A stretch of 64,000 bases of DNA, from the NCBI RefSeq assembly GCF_014201315.1, contig NZ_JACHDY010000002.1:620001-684000 (forward strand), written 5' to 3'. The translations under genes and the position numbers were made by a program. This DNA comes from Edaphobacter lichenicola. GTDB lineage: Bacteria > Acidobacteriota > Terriglobia > Terriglobales > Acidobacteriaceae. Positions within the stretch are counted from its first letter, which is position 1. The number at the start of each line of letters is the position of its first letter. The notes beneath the pieces are model-generated. The model did no database searches. It worked only from the letters and a program-made list of their open reading frames with translations, and was not told the DNA's origin. This document shows, in pieces, positions 26,811-34,425 of the stretch.

Positions 26811-26845
26811 CCTCGGTTAACTAAATGTGGCATACTGCATATAAG
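26808..26845 (+). promoter_or_regulatory. mntH promoter with overlapping MntR operator
   Basis: The operator-like TAACCTCGGTTAACT (26808-26822) begins in the mntR stop codon. Its last six bases TTAACT form a -35 box (26817-26822), followed by a 17-base spacer and TATAAG (26840-26845), 13 bases before the mntH ATG. Binding of a repressor here would block polymerase directly. Confidence 0.6.
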
Positions 26846-26858
26846 ACTGCACGTACCC

Positions 26859-28196
26859 ATGCCGCCTATGCCGACCCTCCAGGAAATCAATCGCGAACTG
26901 CGTCCGTCCCTGCCGGAGGCATTCTCCTCGGTGCGCCTCACGCAGTCGCCCGGCTTCTGGCGGCGCCTCTTCGGCTTTCTCGGCCCCGGCTTCCTGATCT
27001 CGGTCGGCTACATGGACCCCGGCAACTGGGCAACCGACCTCGCCGGCGGCTCCAAATACGGATACACCCTCCTCTTCGTCATCATGCTCTCCAACCTGAT
27101 GGCGATCCTCCTCCAAAGCCTCGCTCTCAAGCTGGGCATCGCCACCGAACGCGACCTAGCCCAGTCCTGCCGCGAGACCTACAGCCGCCCCACCAACATC
27201 CTTCTCTGGCTCTTCGCCGAGATCGCCATCGGCGCCTGCGACCTCGCCGAAGTCATCGGCTCCGCCATCGCCCTCCAACTCCTCTTCCACATTCCCCTTA
27301 TGCTCGGCGTCCTCATCACCGGCACCGACGTCCTGCTCATCCTGCTCCTTCAAAACCGCGGCTTCCGCTATCTCGAAGCACTCGTCATCACCCTCATCGG
27401 CACCATCGCCGCTCTCTTCGGCGTCGAAGTCCTGCTCTCCCATCCCGAGTGGCTCCCCATCGCCCGCAACCTCGTCATCCCCTCTAAGAGCATCATCACC
27501 AACCCCGATATGCTCTACATCGCCATCGGAATCCTCGGCGCCACCGTCATGCCGCACAACCTTTATCTCCACTCCTCCATCGTCCAGACGCGAAACTACC
27601 CGCGCACCGAGCAGGGCAAACGTGAAGCCATCCGCTTCGCCAACATCGACTCCGCCACCGCCCTCATGCTCGCCCTCTTCGTCAACGCCGCAATCCTCAT
27701 CCTCGCCGCCGCCGTCTTCCATCGCGCAGGCCACTACGAGGTCGCCGAGATAGGCGACGCCTACAAGCTCCTCACCCCAATGCTGGGCTTCGCCGGAGCC
27801 AGCACCATGTTCGCCCTCGCCCTGCTCGCCTCCGGTCAAAACTCCACCATCACCGGAACCCTCGCCGGCCAGATCGTCATGGAGGGCTTCCTCCACATTC
27901 GCCTCGCTCCCTGGCTCCGCCGGCTCATCACCCGCTCTCTCGCGATCATCCCCACCATCGTCGTCACCTACTTCTACGGCGAACGCGGCACCGCGAACCT
28001 GCTGGTCCTCAGCCAGGTCATCCTAAGCATGCAGTTGAGCTTCGCCGTCTTCCCCCTGGTAGCCTTCACCAGCAACCCAGCGAAGATGGGACCCTTTGTC
28101 AATCACTCGCGAACCAGGCTCCTGAGCTACGCCGTAGCATTCCTGATAGCCGGACTAAACCTCTGGCTCCTGATACAAATCTTCCGCGGCCACTAG
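26859..28196 (+). CDS. mntH: Nramp-family divalent metal transporter MntH
   Basis: 445 residues with about eleven membrane helices. The metal-binding helix 1 motif is DPGN at residues 53-56 ([15 protein letters not shown]), and the helix 6 motif MPHN is at 231-234 ([13 protein letters not shown]). Both are diagnostic of Nramp/MntH, which imports Mn(II) with protons. The downstream loop [20 protein letters not shown] is also conserved. Two ATGs (26859 and 26868) are possible starts. It is 49 bases after the mntR-like gene. Confidence 0.95.
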   Translation: MPPMPTLQEINRELRPSLPEAFSSVRLTQSPGFWRRLFGFLGPGFLISVGYMDPGNWATDLAGGSKYGYTLLFVIMLSNLMAILLQSLALKLGIATERDLAQSCRETYSRPTNILLWLFAEIAIGACDLAEVIGSAIALQLLFHIPLMLGVLITGTDVLLILLLQNRGFRYLEALVITLIGTIAALFGVEVLLSHPEWLPIARNLVIPSKSIITNPDMLYIAIGILGATVMPHNLYLHSSIVQTRNYPRTEQGKREAIRFANIDSATALMLALFVNAAILILAAAVFHRAGHYEVAEIGDAYKLLTPMLGFAGASTMFALALLASGQNSTITGTLAGQIVMEGFLHIRLAPWLRRLITRSLAIIPTIVVTYFYGERGTANLLVLSQVILSMQLSFAVFPLVAFTSNPAKMGPFVNHSRTRLLSYAVAFLIAGLNLWLLIQIFRGH

Positions 28197-28197
28197 G

Positions 28198-28341
28198 GCG
28201 TTCACACGCCTTTTTAAAGCTTCGCGTGGTCCTCCCGTTGGTCGGAATCATCTTCCCTCGCGACCAACGGGAGCGCCAACCGAAGGGGTATACCCATCAC
28301 GAAGTGATCGCCCTCCGCGCAGGAGGCCCGTCCGGCAGGAC
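28198..28341. repeat. Inverted-repeat element, family 1, near-complete copy
   Basis: Begins two bases after the mntH stop. Order of blocks: GCGTTCACACGCC, TTCGCGTGGTCCTCCCGTTG, a hairpin GTTGGTCGG...CGACCAAC, GGTATACCCATCACGAAGTG, then the right end GCCCGTCCGGCAGGAC. It lies between the convergent mntH and alaS genes. Confidence 0.8.
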
Positions 28342-28350
28342 ACCTAGCAC

Positions 28351-31332
28351 CTAACCAAGCAACCCGCCCACAACCTCCGCCGCCCCCTGCAACGCAGAAT
28401 CGAGCGAACCGACATCACTCCCACCAGCCTCCGCCAGATCAGGCCGCCCCCCACCCTTACCTCCAACCTGAGCCGCAAGCTGCCCAACAATCTTCCCCGC
28501 CTGCACCCGCGCCGTAAGATCCTTCGTCACCCCCACAATCAAAGAAACCTTCCCATCCACAGCAGCGCCCAACACCACCACGCCACTCCCCAACTTGATA
28601 CGCAGCGAATCCACCAGCTCCCGCATCTGAGCCTTCTCCACGCCATCCACCCTCTGCGCCAGCACCTTCACACCCTTCACCTCCACAGCAGACGCGCCAG
28701 CGTCGGAGAGAGAAGCCGAGGCCGACTTCATCCGCACCGCATCCAGCTCCCGCCTTAGCTTCTTCATCTCCTCTTCCTGAGCCGTAATCCGCGCCCGCAG
28801 CGCCTCCGCCGGCGTCAAGCTCTCAACAGAAGAACCCGACCCCGAACCCACAAAAGCCCCCACCACGCGAGCCACATCAAAATCGCGCCTGAACTCATCG
28901 AGCGCACCCGTCCCACTCACCGCCTCCACGCGCCTCACCCCCGAAGACACCGACCCCTCGCCCACAATCTTGACCAACCCAATCTCCCCCGTAGCCCCGG
29001 TATGAATCCCCCCACAAAGCTCCGTCGAAAAGCCACCGGGTCCACCGATCGTCACCACCCGCACCTTCTCGCCATACTTCTCGCCAAACAGCGCCATCGC
29101 CCCCAGCTCATTCACCGCCACATCAATCGGCACATCCACCAGCGTCTCCACCTTCGAGTTCGCCATCACCTGCCGGTTCACAATCTCCTCAACCTCGCGC
29201 AACTCCTCCTCAGCCACCCCCGCGAAGTGCGAAAAATCAAACCGCAGCCGCGTCGCATCGTTCAGCGACCCCGCCTGCTTCACATGCTTGCCCAGCACCT
29301 CCCGCAGCGCCGCATGCAGCAGATGCGTCCCCGTATGATTCCGCGTCGTAGCCACCCGCGTCGCCGCATCGACAACCGTGTCCACCCTATCGCCCACCGC
29401 AATCGTCTGATTCGCCCTCACCTTATGCGCAAACACTCCCTGCACCGGCTTGGTCGCGCCACTCACCTCAGCCACCACCAGGTTGTGATCCCCCGAATAC
29501 AACCACCCCACATCCCCAACCTGCCCACCCGAGTCCGCATAGAAACTCGTAGCATCCAGCACCACCTCACCCAGCTCCCCGGCCTTCAGCTCCGGAACGC
29601 CAATGCCACTGGCGACCAGCGCCAACACCTTCGCCCCATCCACCCGCAGCGTCGAGTACCCTTCAAACTCCGTCTTCGCCAACTCCCGATAAACCGGCGC
29701 CGCCGACTTCTGCGACCCACCCTTCCAAGAAGCCCGGGCCCGCTGCTGCTCCTCTGCTTTCGCGCGCTCAAAACCTTCCATGTCGAAGGCGATGCCAGCA
29801 TCCCGCGCTGCATCGACCATGAAATCCAGCGGCATTCCGAAAGTTTCGAAAATATGAAATGCTTTCAAACCACTAATAGGCTCTCCTTTTATGACGTGAA
29901 GAAAACCTATCGCCTGTTTCGCATCCTCTTGGGGAAGCTCCCTTCCAATATTCGCAATTGTTATTCCTTCGAGATACTGATCGATGAATGGACCCTGCGA
30001 TCCCGTCCTATTGGCTGCCGGTTCTTTGGCAAAAGTTAGGAGAGGACGATGATGCTTAAGTTCGAGACTTTGAACAAATTGGATAAACCGAACTCGTTGC
30101 GCCTCTCGATGCTCGTCAATGAGAGCATCCCATTTTTTTGAACCTGTCTCCATCACACGAGCAAACTGCTGCTCCTCCGCCAACACCACCTTCGCAACCC
30201 GCTCCGCTGTCTCCTTCAACTCCGGATAGGCCACCTGCATCTCATCCCGAACCGCAAACACCATCTCATGCATAAACGGCTTCTCCTGCCCCAGCAGCCG
30301 TCCGTGCCGAATCCCACGCCGCAGAATCTTCCGCAGCACATATCCGCGTCCCTCATTCGCAGGATTCACGCCATCCGAGATCAAAAACGTAGCCGCCCGC
30401 GCATGATCAGCGATGATCCGCAACGAAGCCTCGGAGCGTCTCTGATAGGCTTCAACCTCTTGAACATTCATGAAGGCGTTTATTGAACCGATGCTCCTAT
30501 CGTCATACTCGACAAGCTTCTCCGCCCGGCTTATCAGAGGAGTAAACAGATCCGTCTCAAAGTTCGACAGCACTCCCTGAAGCACCGCCGCAATCCGCTC
30601 CAACCCCATCCCCGTATCAATCGAAGGCTTAGGCAGGGGAGTCAGCGTCCCATCGCTCGACCGATCAAACTGCATGAACACCAGATTCCACACTTCGACA
30701 TACCGCTGATCATCCAACGGAAACGGCTTATCAACTCCCGCCTCCTCCGCAGCCTCAACTCCCATGTCGTAAAAGATCTCGCTACAAGGCCCACAAGGCC
30801 CCGTATCGCCCATCTGCCAGAAGTTATCCTTGGCCCCCATCCCAAAGATCCTCTCCTTCGGCACCCCAATCTCAATCCAGAACTTCTCCGCCTCATCATC
30901 CCGCGGAACCTTCGCATCCCCCTCAAAGATCGTCACGTAAAGCCGCGAAGGATCGATCCCAAAGCAATGATCGTGATTCGAAGTCAGCAGCTCCCACGCA
31001 TAAGCAATCGCATCCTTCTTGAAGTAGTCCCCAAAGGAAAAATTCCCCAGCATCTCAAAAAAAGTATGGTGCCGCCGCGTAAACCCAACGTTCTCGAGAT
31101 CGTTATGCTTCCCCCCCGCCCGCACACACTTCTGCGAACTCACCGCCCGCGTATAGTCCCGCCTCTCGTTCCCAAGAAAAACATCCTTAAACTGATTCAT
31201 CCCCGCGTTGGTAAACAGCAGCGTAGGATCGTTCACCGGCACCAGCGAAGAAGAGTGCACCCGCCGATGCCCCTTGCCCTCAAAAAACCGCAAAAAATCT
31301 TCCCGAATCTGATTTCCCGAACGACTGTCCAT
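28351..31332 (-). CDS. alaS: Alanyl-tRNA synthetase with extra internal segment
   Basis: 993 residues, about 100 longer than the usual AlaRS. The class II catalytic core ([54 protein letters not shown]) and the GMGLERI motif are intact. The editing domain has [16 protein letters not shown] with Zn-binding residues and [13 protein letters not shown]. The C-Ala domain closes the protein ([15 protein letters not shown]). Residues about 393-497 (nt 29840-30155) carry an unusual insertion encoded by DNA of clearly lower GC, between [14 protein letters not shown] and [14 protein letters not shown] smaller AT-richer patch occurs near nt 30440-30530 ([16 protein letters not shown]). The essential role argues the enzyme is functional. 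Confidence 0.95.
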   Translation of the reverse strand: MDSRSGNQIREDFLRFFEGKGHRRVHSSSLVPVNDPTLLFTNAGMNQFKDVFLGNERRDYTRAVSSQKCVRAGGKHNDLENVGFTRRHHTFFEMLGNFSFGDYFKKDAIAYAWELLTSNHDHCFGIDPSRLYVTIFEGDAKVPRDDEAEKFWIEIGVPKERIFGMGAKDNFWQMGDTGPCGPCSEIFYDMGVEAAEEAGVDKPFPLDDQRYVEVWNLVFMQFDRSSDGTLTPLPKPSIDTGMGLERIAAVLQGVLSNFETDLFTPLISRAEKLVEYDDRSIGSINAFMNVQEVEAYQRRSEASLRIIADHARAATFLISDGVNPANEGRGYVLRKILRRGIRHGRLLGQEKPFMHEMVFAVRDEMQVAYPELKETAERVAKVVLAEEQQFARVMETGSKKWDALIDEHREAQRVRFIQFVQSLELKHHRPLLTFAKEPAANRTGSQGPFIDQYLEGITIANIGRELPQEDAKQAIGFLHVIKGEPISGLKAFHIFETFGMPLDFMVDAARDAGIAFDMEGFERAKAEEQQRARASWKGGSQKSAAPVYRELAKTEFEGYSTLRVDGAKVLALVASGIGVPELKAGELGEVVLDATSFYADSGGQVGDVGWLYSGDHNLVVAEVSGATKPVQGVFAHKVRANQTIAVGDRVDTVVDAATRVATTRNHTGTHLLHAALREVLGKHVKQAGSLNDATRLRFDFSHFAGVAEEELREVEEIVNRQVMANSKVETLVDVPIDVAVNELGAMALFGEKYGEKVRVVTIGGPGGFSTELCGGIHTGATGEIGLVKIVGEGSVSSGVRRVEAVSGTGALDEFRRDFDVARVVGAFVGSGSGSSVESLTPAEALRARITAQEEEMKKLRRELDAVRMKSASASLSDAGASAVEVKGVKVLAQRVDGVEKAQMRELVDSLRIKLGSGVVVLGAAVDGKVSLIVGVTKDLTARVQAGKIVGQLAAQVGGKGGGRPDLAEAGGSDVGSLDSALQGAAEVVGGLLG

Positions 31333-31364
31333 AGACCTTAAAGTCTACCAGCGAGCGAAGCGGC

Positions 31365-31778
31365 TCAAAACCACGTCCTGCTCTTGTAACGCGCGTACTC
31401 CTCCCCAAACGCCCCAGCCAAAACCCGTTCTTCCCTGCGAACCCTGACGACCTGCACCGGCACAATCACCAAAGCCACCACCAGCGGTCCCCACACCGAA
31501 AAGAAGAGCGACAGCCCCACCGTGAACAATCCCCCAAACAGATAAATCGGATTGCGAATCCGCGAATACAGCCCCGTCGTTACCAGTCGGCCAGCCTTCG
31601 CCTTCACCGAAAACGAACTACCCAGCTGCCACCGAGCCAGCACGAACAACGGAAACGATACCCCAGCGATCACCGCTCCAATCACCTTCGCCGTGCTCCA
31701 AACCACCTCCTGCGCATGGGTCAAAAGCAGACCAAGCGTAAAGATAACGACAGCAAGCGTCAGCAGATTTGCTCTCAT
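31365..31778 (-). CDS. Isoprenylcysteine carboxyl methyltransferase-like membrane protein
   Basis: 137 residues with several membrane helices and the ICMT/phospholipid methyltransferase signature: LVTTGLYSRIRNPIYLFGGL (about 65-84) and the C-terminal RREERVLAGAFGEEYARYKS. Members transfer a methyl group from S-adenosylmethionine to lipid or prenyl substrates; the bacterial substrate is usually unknown. It is 32 bases downstream of alaS start, on the same strand, so it is transcribed toward alaS and may precede it in a transcript. Confidence 0.88.
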   Translation of the reverse strand: MRANLLTLAVVIFTLGLLLTHAQEVVWSTAKVIGAVIAGVSFPLFVLARWQLGSSFSVKAKAGRLVTTGLYSRIRNPIYLFGGLFTVGLSLFFSVWGPLVVALVIVPVQVVRVRREERVLAGAFGEEYARYKSRTWF

Positions 31779-31900
31779 GAGTCCACCCTTTTAGTCCCGG
31801 GCTTTCAGTGTACGATCACCAACCCCGGCCGGGTGACCCATATCTCGACTCTGAGATGTGGGCATTCGCGCCACGCGCGAACCGCTCTCCCCCACAAGCC

Positions 31901-32836
31901 CTAACGCGAACCCACCAACCCCGGCACCCAGGTCTGCCCCTCCATCCGAAAAACCTCATCCTCCGTCTTCCTCAACCCCGCAAACTCCCCGCGATGCTCC
32001 ACCATCACCATCGCACTCACCAGCGCATCGAACGCATCCTCCGAAGCCCGCGCCTTCGCCACCACCCCCCGCGACAACCCCGCATACAGTGCACTCTCCC
32101 GCCGCTTCTTCGCAAGATAAGCCGTCCGCGCCACCTCCGAACTCTTCGTCACCGCCCCCGTCATAAGCCGCGTATAGATCTCCACCACCAGCGGCGCCCG
32201 CTTCACATCCGGCTCGTCATACGGCCAAATCCGAAACCCTGCCGCCCGCAACACCATCAACCCAGGCATCCCCCGCAGCGAAGCCGTCCCCACCGCCCCC
32301 GCCCCGCCAATCTGAAACACCGACTTCGGCGCGATCCCCGCAATCTTCGCCACCTGCAGCGGGTCCGTCATCTCCGCCCTCACCTTCAACACCGTCTCCG
32401 CCCTCCGCAACATCCTGTGCGCATGCTCCCCGCAAAACTCCGCCGGCTTCTTCCCATGCCGCATCGGCCCCACCCGCCCCCAGAACCGCCCATCCTCACA
32501 ATCCCGATGCAGCCACTCCTCCCCGCGCCCGCCCGCCACCAGCTCCCAGAACTCCGGCGCCGACCCAATCCCCAGCTCCCGCAAAAACCACGCCGGATAG
32601 CTAAACGAAAAATCAAACCCCACCACCATCCGCGGCGTCTCGCGGCTCATCTCCACCAGCCACGCCACCAACTCCTCCCTCGTCCGCCCACACTCCAGCG
32701 TCACCTTGCCGCCCGTAGAGGAAGCCGTCCAAACCCCCGCCCAAATCTTCCTCCGCTGCCCCGGCCCCTTATCGCCCGACCAGTCCACCCCCACCACCCG
32801 CTCGAGCCCGCTCTCCGCCATCCTCCTATCATCCAC
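31901..32836 (-). CDS. DUF429-like protein (predicted RNase H-like nuclease)
   Basis: 311 residues. It begins near VVGVDWSGDKGPGQRRKIWA, and MVVGFDFSFSYPAWFLRELG provides a second acidic position. ARASEDAFDALVSAMVMVEH near the C-terminus provides further acidic residues, an arrangement found in DUF429 proteins predicted to have the RNase H fold. No biochemical activity is established for the family. The start may be at the second Met (32821). It is divergent from a small membrane protein gene 54 bases away. Confidence 0.8.
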   Translation of the reverse strand: MDDRRMAESGLERVVGVDWSGDKGPGQRRKIWAGVWTASSTGGKVTLECGRTREELVAWLVEMSRETPRMVVGFDFSFSYPAWFLRELGIGSAPEFWELVAGGRGEEWLHRDCEDGRFWGRVGPMRHGKKPAEFCGEHAHRMLRRAETVLKVRAEMTDPLQVAKIAGIAPKSVFQIGGAGAVGTASLRGMPGLMVLRAAGFRIWPYDEPDVKRAPLVVEIYTRLMTGAVTKSSEVARTAYLAKKRRESALYAGLSRGVVAKARASEDAFDALVSAMVMVEHRGEFAGLRKTEDEVFRMEGQTWVPGLVGSR

Positions 32837-32890
32837 CCAACGGAACTTTTCCCGCCCAACCTGCGTTCCTTCCTCAGGAGAGAAACACCC

Positions 32891-33082
32891 ATGCTCAACC
32901 TTCTACTCTTTTTGATCCTCATGATCGTCTGCTGGCCGCTTGCCCTCGCAGCCATCCTGCTCTACCCGCTGATCTGGCTGATCCTCCTGCCCTTCCGCCT
33001 AGTCGGCATCGTGGTCGGCGGCACCTTCGAGCTCATCGCCGCCCTCTTCTATCTCCCCGTGCGCATGCTCCGCGCCATCTAA
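32891..33082 (+). CDS. Small hydrophobic membrane protein (63 aa)
   Basis: Starts MLNLLLFLILMIVCWPLALA with two predicted membrane helices and ends LPVRMLRAI. The ATG at 32891 has AGGAG about ten bases upstream. I recognise it as a type of short conserved acidobacterial membrane protein but know no function. It precedes the S4 protein gene by 33 bases and may be co-transcribed. Confidence 0.75.
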   Translation: MLNLLLFLILMIVCWPLALAAILLYPLIWLILLPFRLVGIVVGGTFELIAALFYLPVRMLRAI

Positions 33083-33115
33083 CACCTGCCTGCAGAAGTA
33101 GAAGAAAATAGATCC

Positions 33116-33502
33116 ATGACCGGCACCCGCATCGACAAGTGGCTCTGGGCCGCCCGCTTCTTCAAGACCCGCGAGCAAGCCTCCAAAGCCTGCGACATGA
33201 ACCGCATCACCTCGAACAACCTCTCCGCCAAGCCCTCCCGCGAGGTCCGCCTCGGCGACATGCTCCGCATCAAAAACGAAGCAGGCGAGTTCGAAGTCGA
33301 AGTCCTCGCCCTAAGCCAGCAGCGCGGCTCCGCAGCCGTAGCCCAAACCCTCTACCGCGAGACCGAATCCAGCAAAGAGGCTCGCCGCAAAGCCGCCGAA
33401 GAGCGCAAGCTCCTCGGCCCCATCGCCTACGCCGCCGCCCCGTCCAAGCGCCCCAGCAAGCGCGACCGCCGCCTCATCCACAGCTTCCGCGGCGACTACT
33501 GA
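33116..33502 (+). CDS. hslR: RNA-binding S4 domain protein (Hsp15/HslR-like)
   Basis: 128 residues. The S4 domain spans about 5-70: RIDKWLWAARFFKTREQASK, then NNLSAKPSREVRLGDMLRIK. A basic C-terminal tail follows (RRKAAEERKLLG, KRPSKRDRRLIHSFRGDY). HslR binds the free 50S subunit carrying a nascent chain after heat stress. Here it is next to a small membrane protein and not to hslO or other chaperones. Confidence 0.9.
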   Translation: MTGTRIDKWLWAARFFKTREQASKACDMNRITSNNLSAKPSREVRLGDMLRIKNEAGEFEVEVLALSQQRGSAAVAQTLYRETESSKEARRKAAEERKLLGPIAYAAAPSKRPSKRDRRLIHSFRGDY

Positions 33503-33517
33503 TTCCGGAAAGATAGA

Positions 33518-33695
33518 TCCTGCCGGACGGGCGCTCCTACGCGGAACGCGGGCGTTTGCACGCCTTTTTAGAGCTTCGCGTGGTCCTCCCGTTGTTCGGA
33601 ATCATCTTCGTTCGCGACCAACGGGAGCGCCAAGCGAAGCGGTATACGCGTCACGAAGTGACCGCCCCACGCGCAGTGGGCCCGTCCGGCAGGAC
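33518..33695. repeat. Inverted-repeat element, family 1, complete copy
   Basis: The copy begins TCCTGCCGGACGGGC and ends GCCCGTCCGGCAGGAC, so it has terminal inverted repeats of about 15 bases. Inside are GGCGTTTGCACGCC, a GTTGTTCGG...CGACCAACGG hairpin and GCGGTATACGCGTCACGAAG. It fills the space between hslR and recX, which are convergent. Confidence 0.85.
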
Positions 33696-33703
33696 ACAGC
33701 TTT

Positions 33704-34249
33704 TCAATCCATCTCCTCCTCCACCCCAGCCAGCGCCTCCTCCGGCAGATCCCAAGCCCGCAGCACCTTAAAGATCGCATTCGAAGAAAACCCAGCCCGC
33801 ATCAGCCGATTCATCGTCCGAACCGCCTCCTTCTGCACACTCTCCCCACCAGGCTTCTTCATCCGCTTCCGCGCAATATACTGCCGCGCCAGCGCCACCT
33901 CATCCACATCCTCATACGCCGACTCCAGCGTCGAAGCCACCAGCTCCTTCTCCACCCCCTTCATCATCAAATCCTGCTGCACGCGCCTCTTCCCGAACTT
34001 CTCATTCTCCTTCCGCACCCGCGTATAGTCCTCGGCAAACCGCGTATCGCTCAGGTAGTTCAGCTCCTTCAGCCGCACGATCACCGCATCCATCGCCCGC
34101 TCCCCAGCCTCCCCCTCCTCCGCGCGAGCCTTCATCAACCGTCGCAGATCCCGCACCGTCCGCATCCGTCGCGCCAGCGCCCCCACCGCATACTCGAACA
34201 ACCCCGCCTCACCCACCGGCTCCCGCTTCTTCGGTCGCACAAACGCCAT
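33704..34249 (-). CDS. recX: Regulatory protein RecX
   Basis: 181 residues from the ATG at 34249 (GAGGGG upstream). It has the tandem three-helix RecX repeats: LFEYAVGALARRMRTVRDLR, AVIVRLKELNYLSDTRFAED and ENEKFGKRRVQQDLMMKGVE. The family inhibits or modulates RecA filaments. No recA is in the window. The longer frame to 34324 overlaps repeat DNA and is not used. Confidence 0.9.
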   Translation of the reverse strand: MAFVRPKKREPVGEAGLFEYAVGALARRMRTVRDLRRLMKARAEEGEAGERAMDAVIVRLKELNYLSDTRFAEDYTRVRKENEKFGKRRVQQDLMMKGVEKELVASTLESAYEDVDEVALARQYIARKRMKKPGGESVQKEAVRTMNRLMRAGFSSNAIFKVLRAWDLPEEALAGVEEEMD

Positions 34250-34303
34250 CGCGAATCCCCTCAAACCCATTCTCACCCAAATAATTAGAGAGCAGATCCC
34301 ACG

Positions 34304-34399
34304 CCGACCAACGGGAGGCCACACACGGACGACCCGCCCTGACCGGTATACAAGTCACGAAGTGACCGCCGCCCGCGCAGGGCGCTAGTCCGGCAGGAC
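34304..34399. repeat. Inverted-repeat element, family 1, right-hand part
   Basis: Contains CGACCAACGGGAGGCC, ACCGGTATACAAGTCACGAA, GTGACCGCC and the end AGTCCGGCAGGAC, so the left part of the element is missing. It lies between recX and the S9 peptidase gene, downstream of the peptidase stop. Confidence 0.75.
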
Positions 34400-34425
34400 A
34401 GTTGTTGCAGTTCACAATCCAAGCA

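Noticed and set aside
29002..30039. Plus-strand frame opposite alaS, reaching the insertion
   Set aside because: Reverse of alaS over most of its length; the part in the inserted segment has no start or ribosome site of its own.
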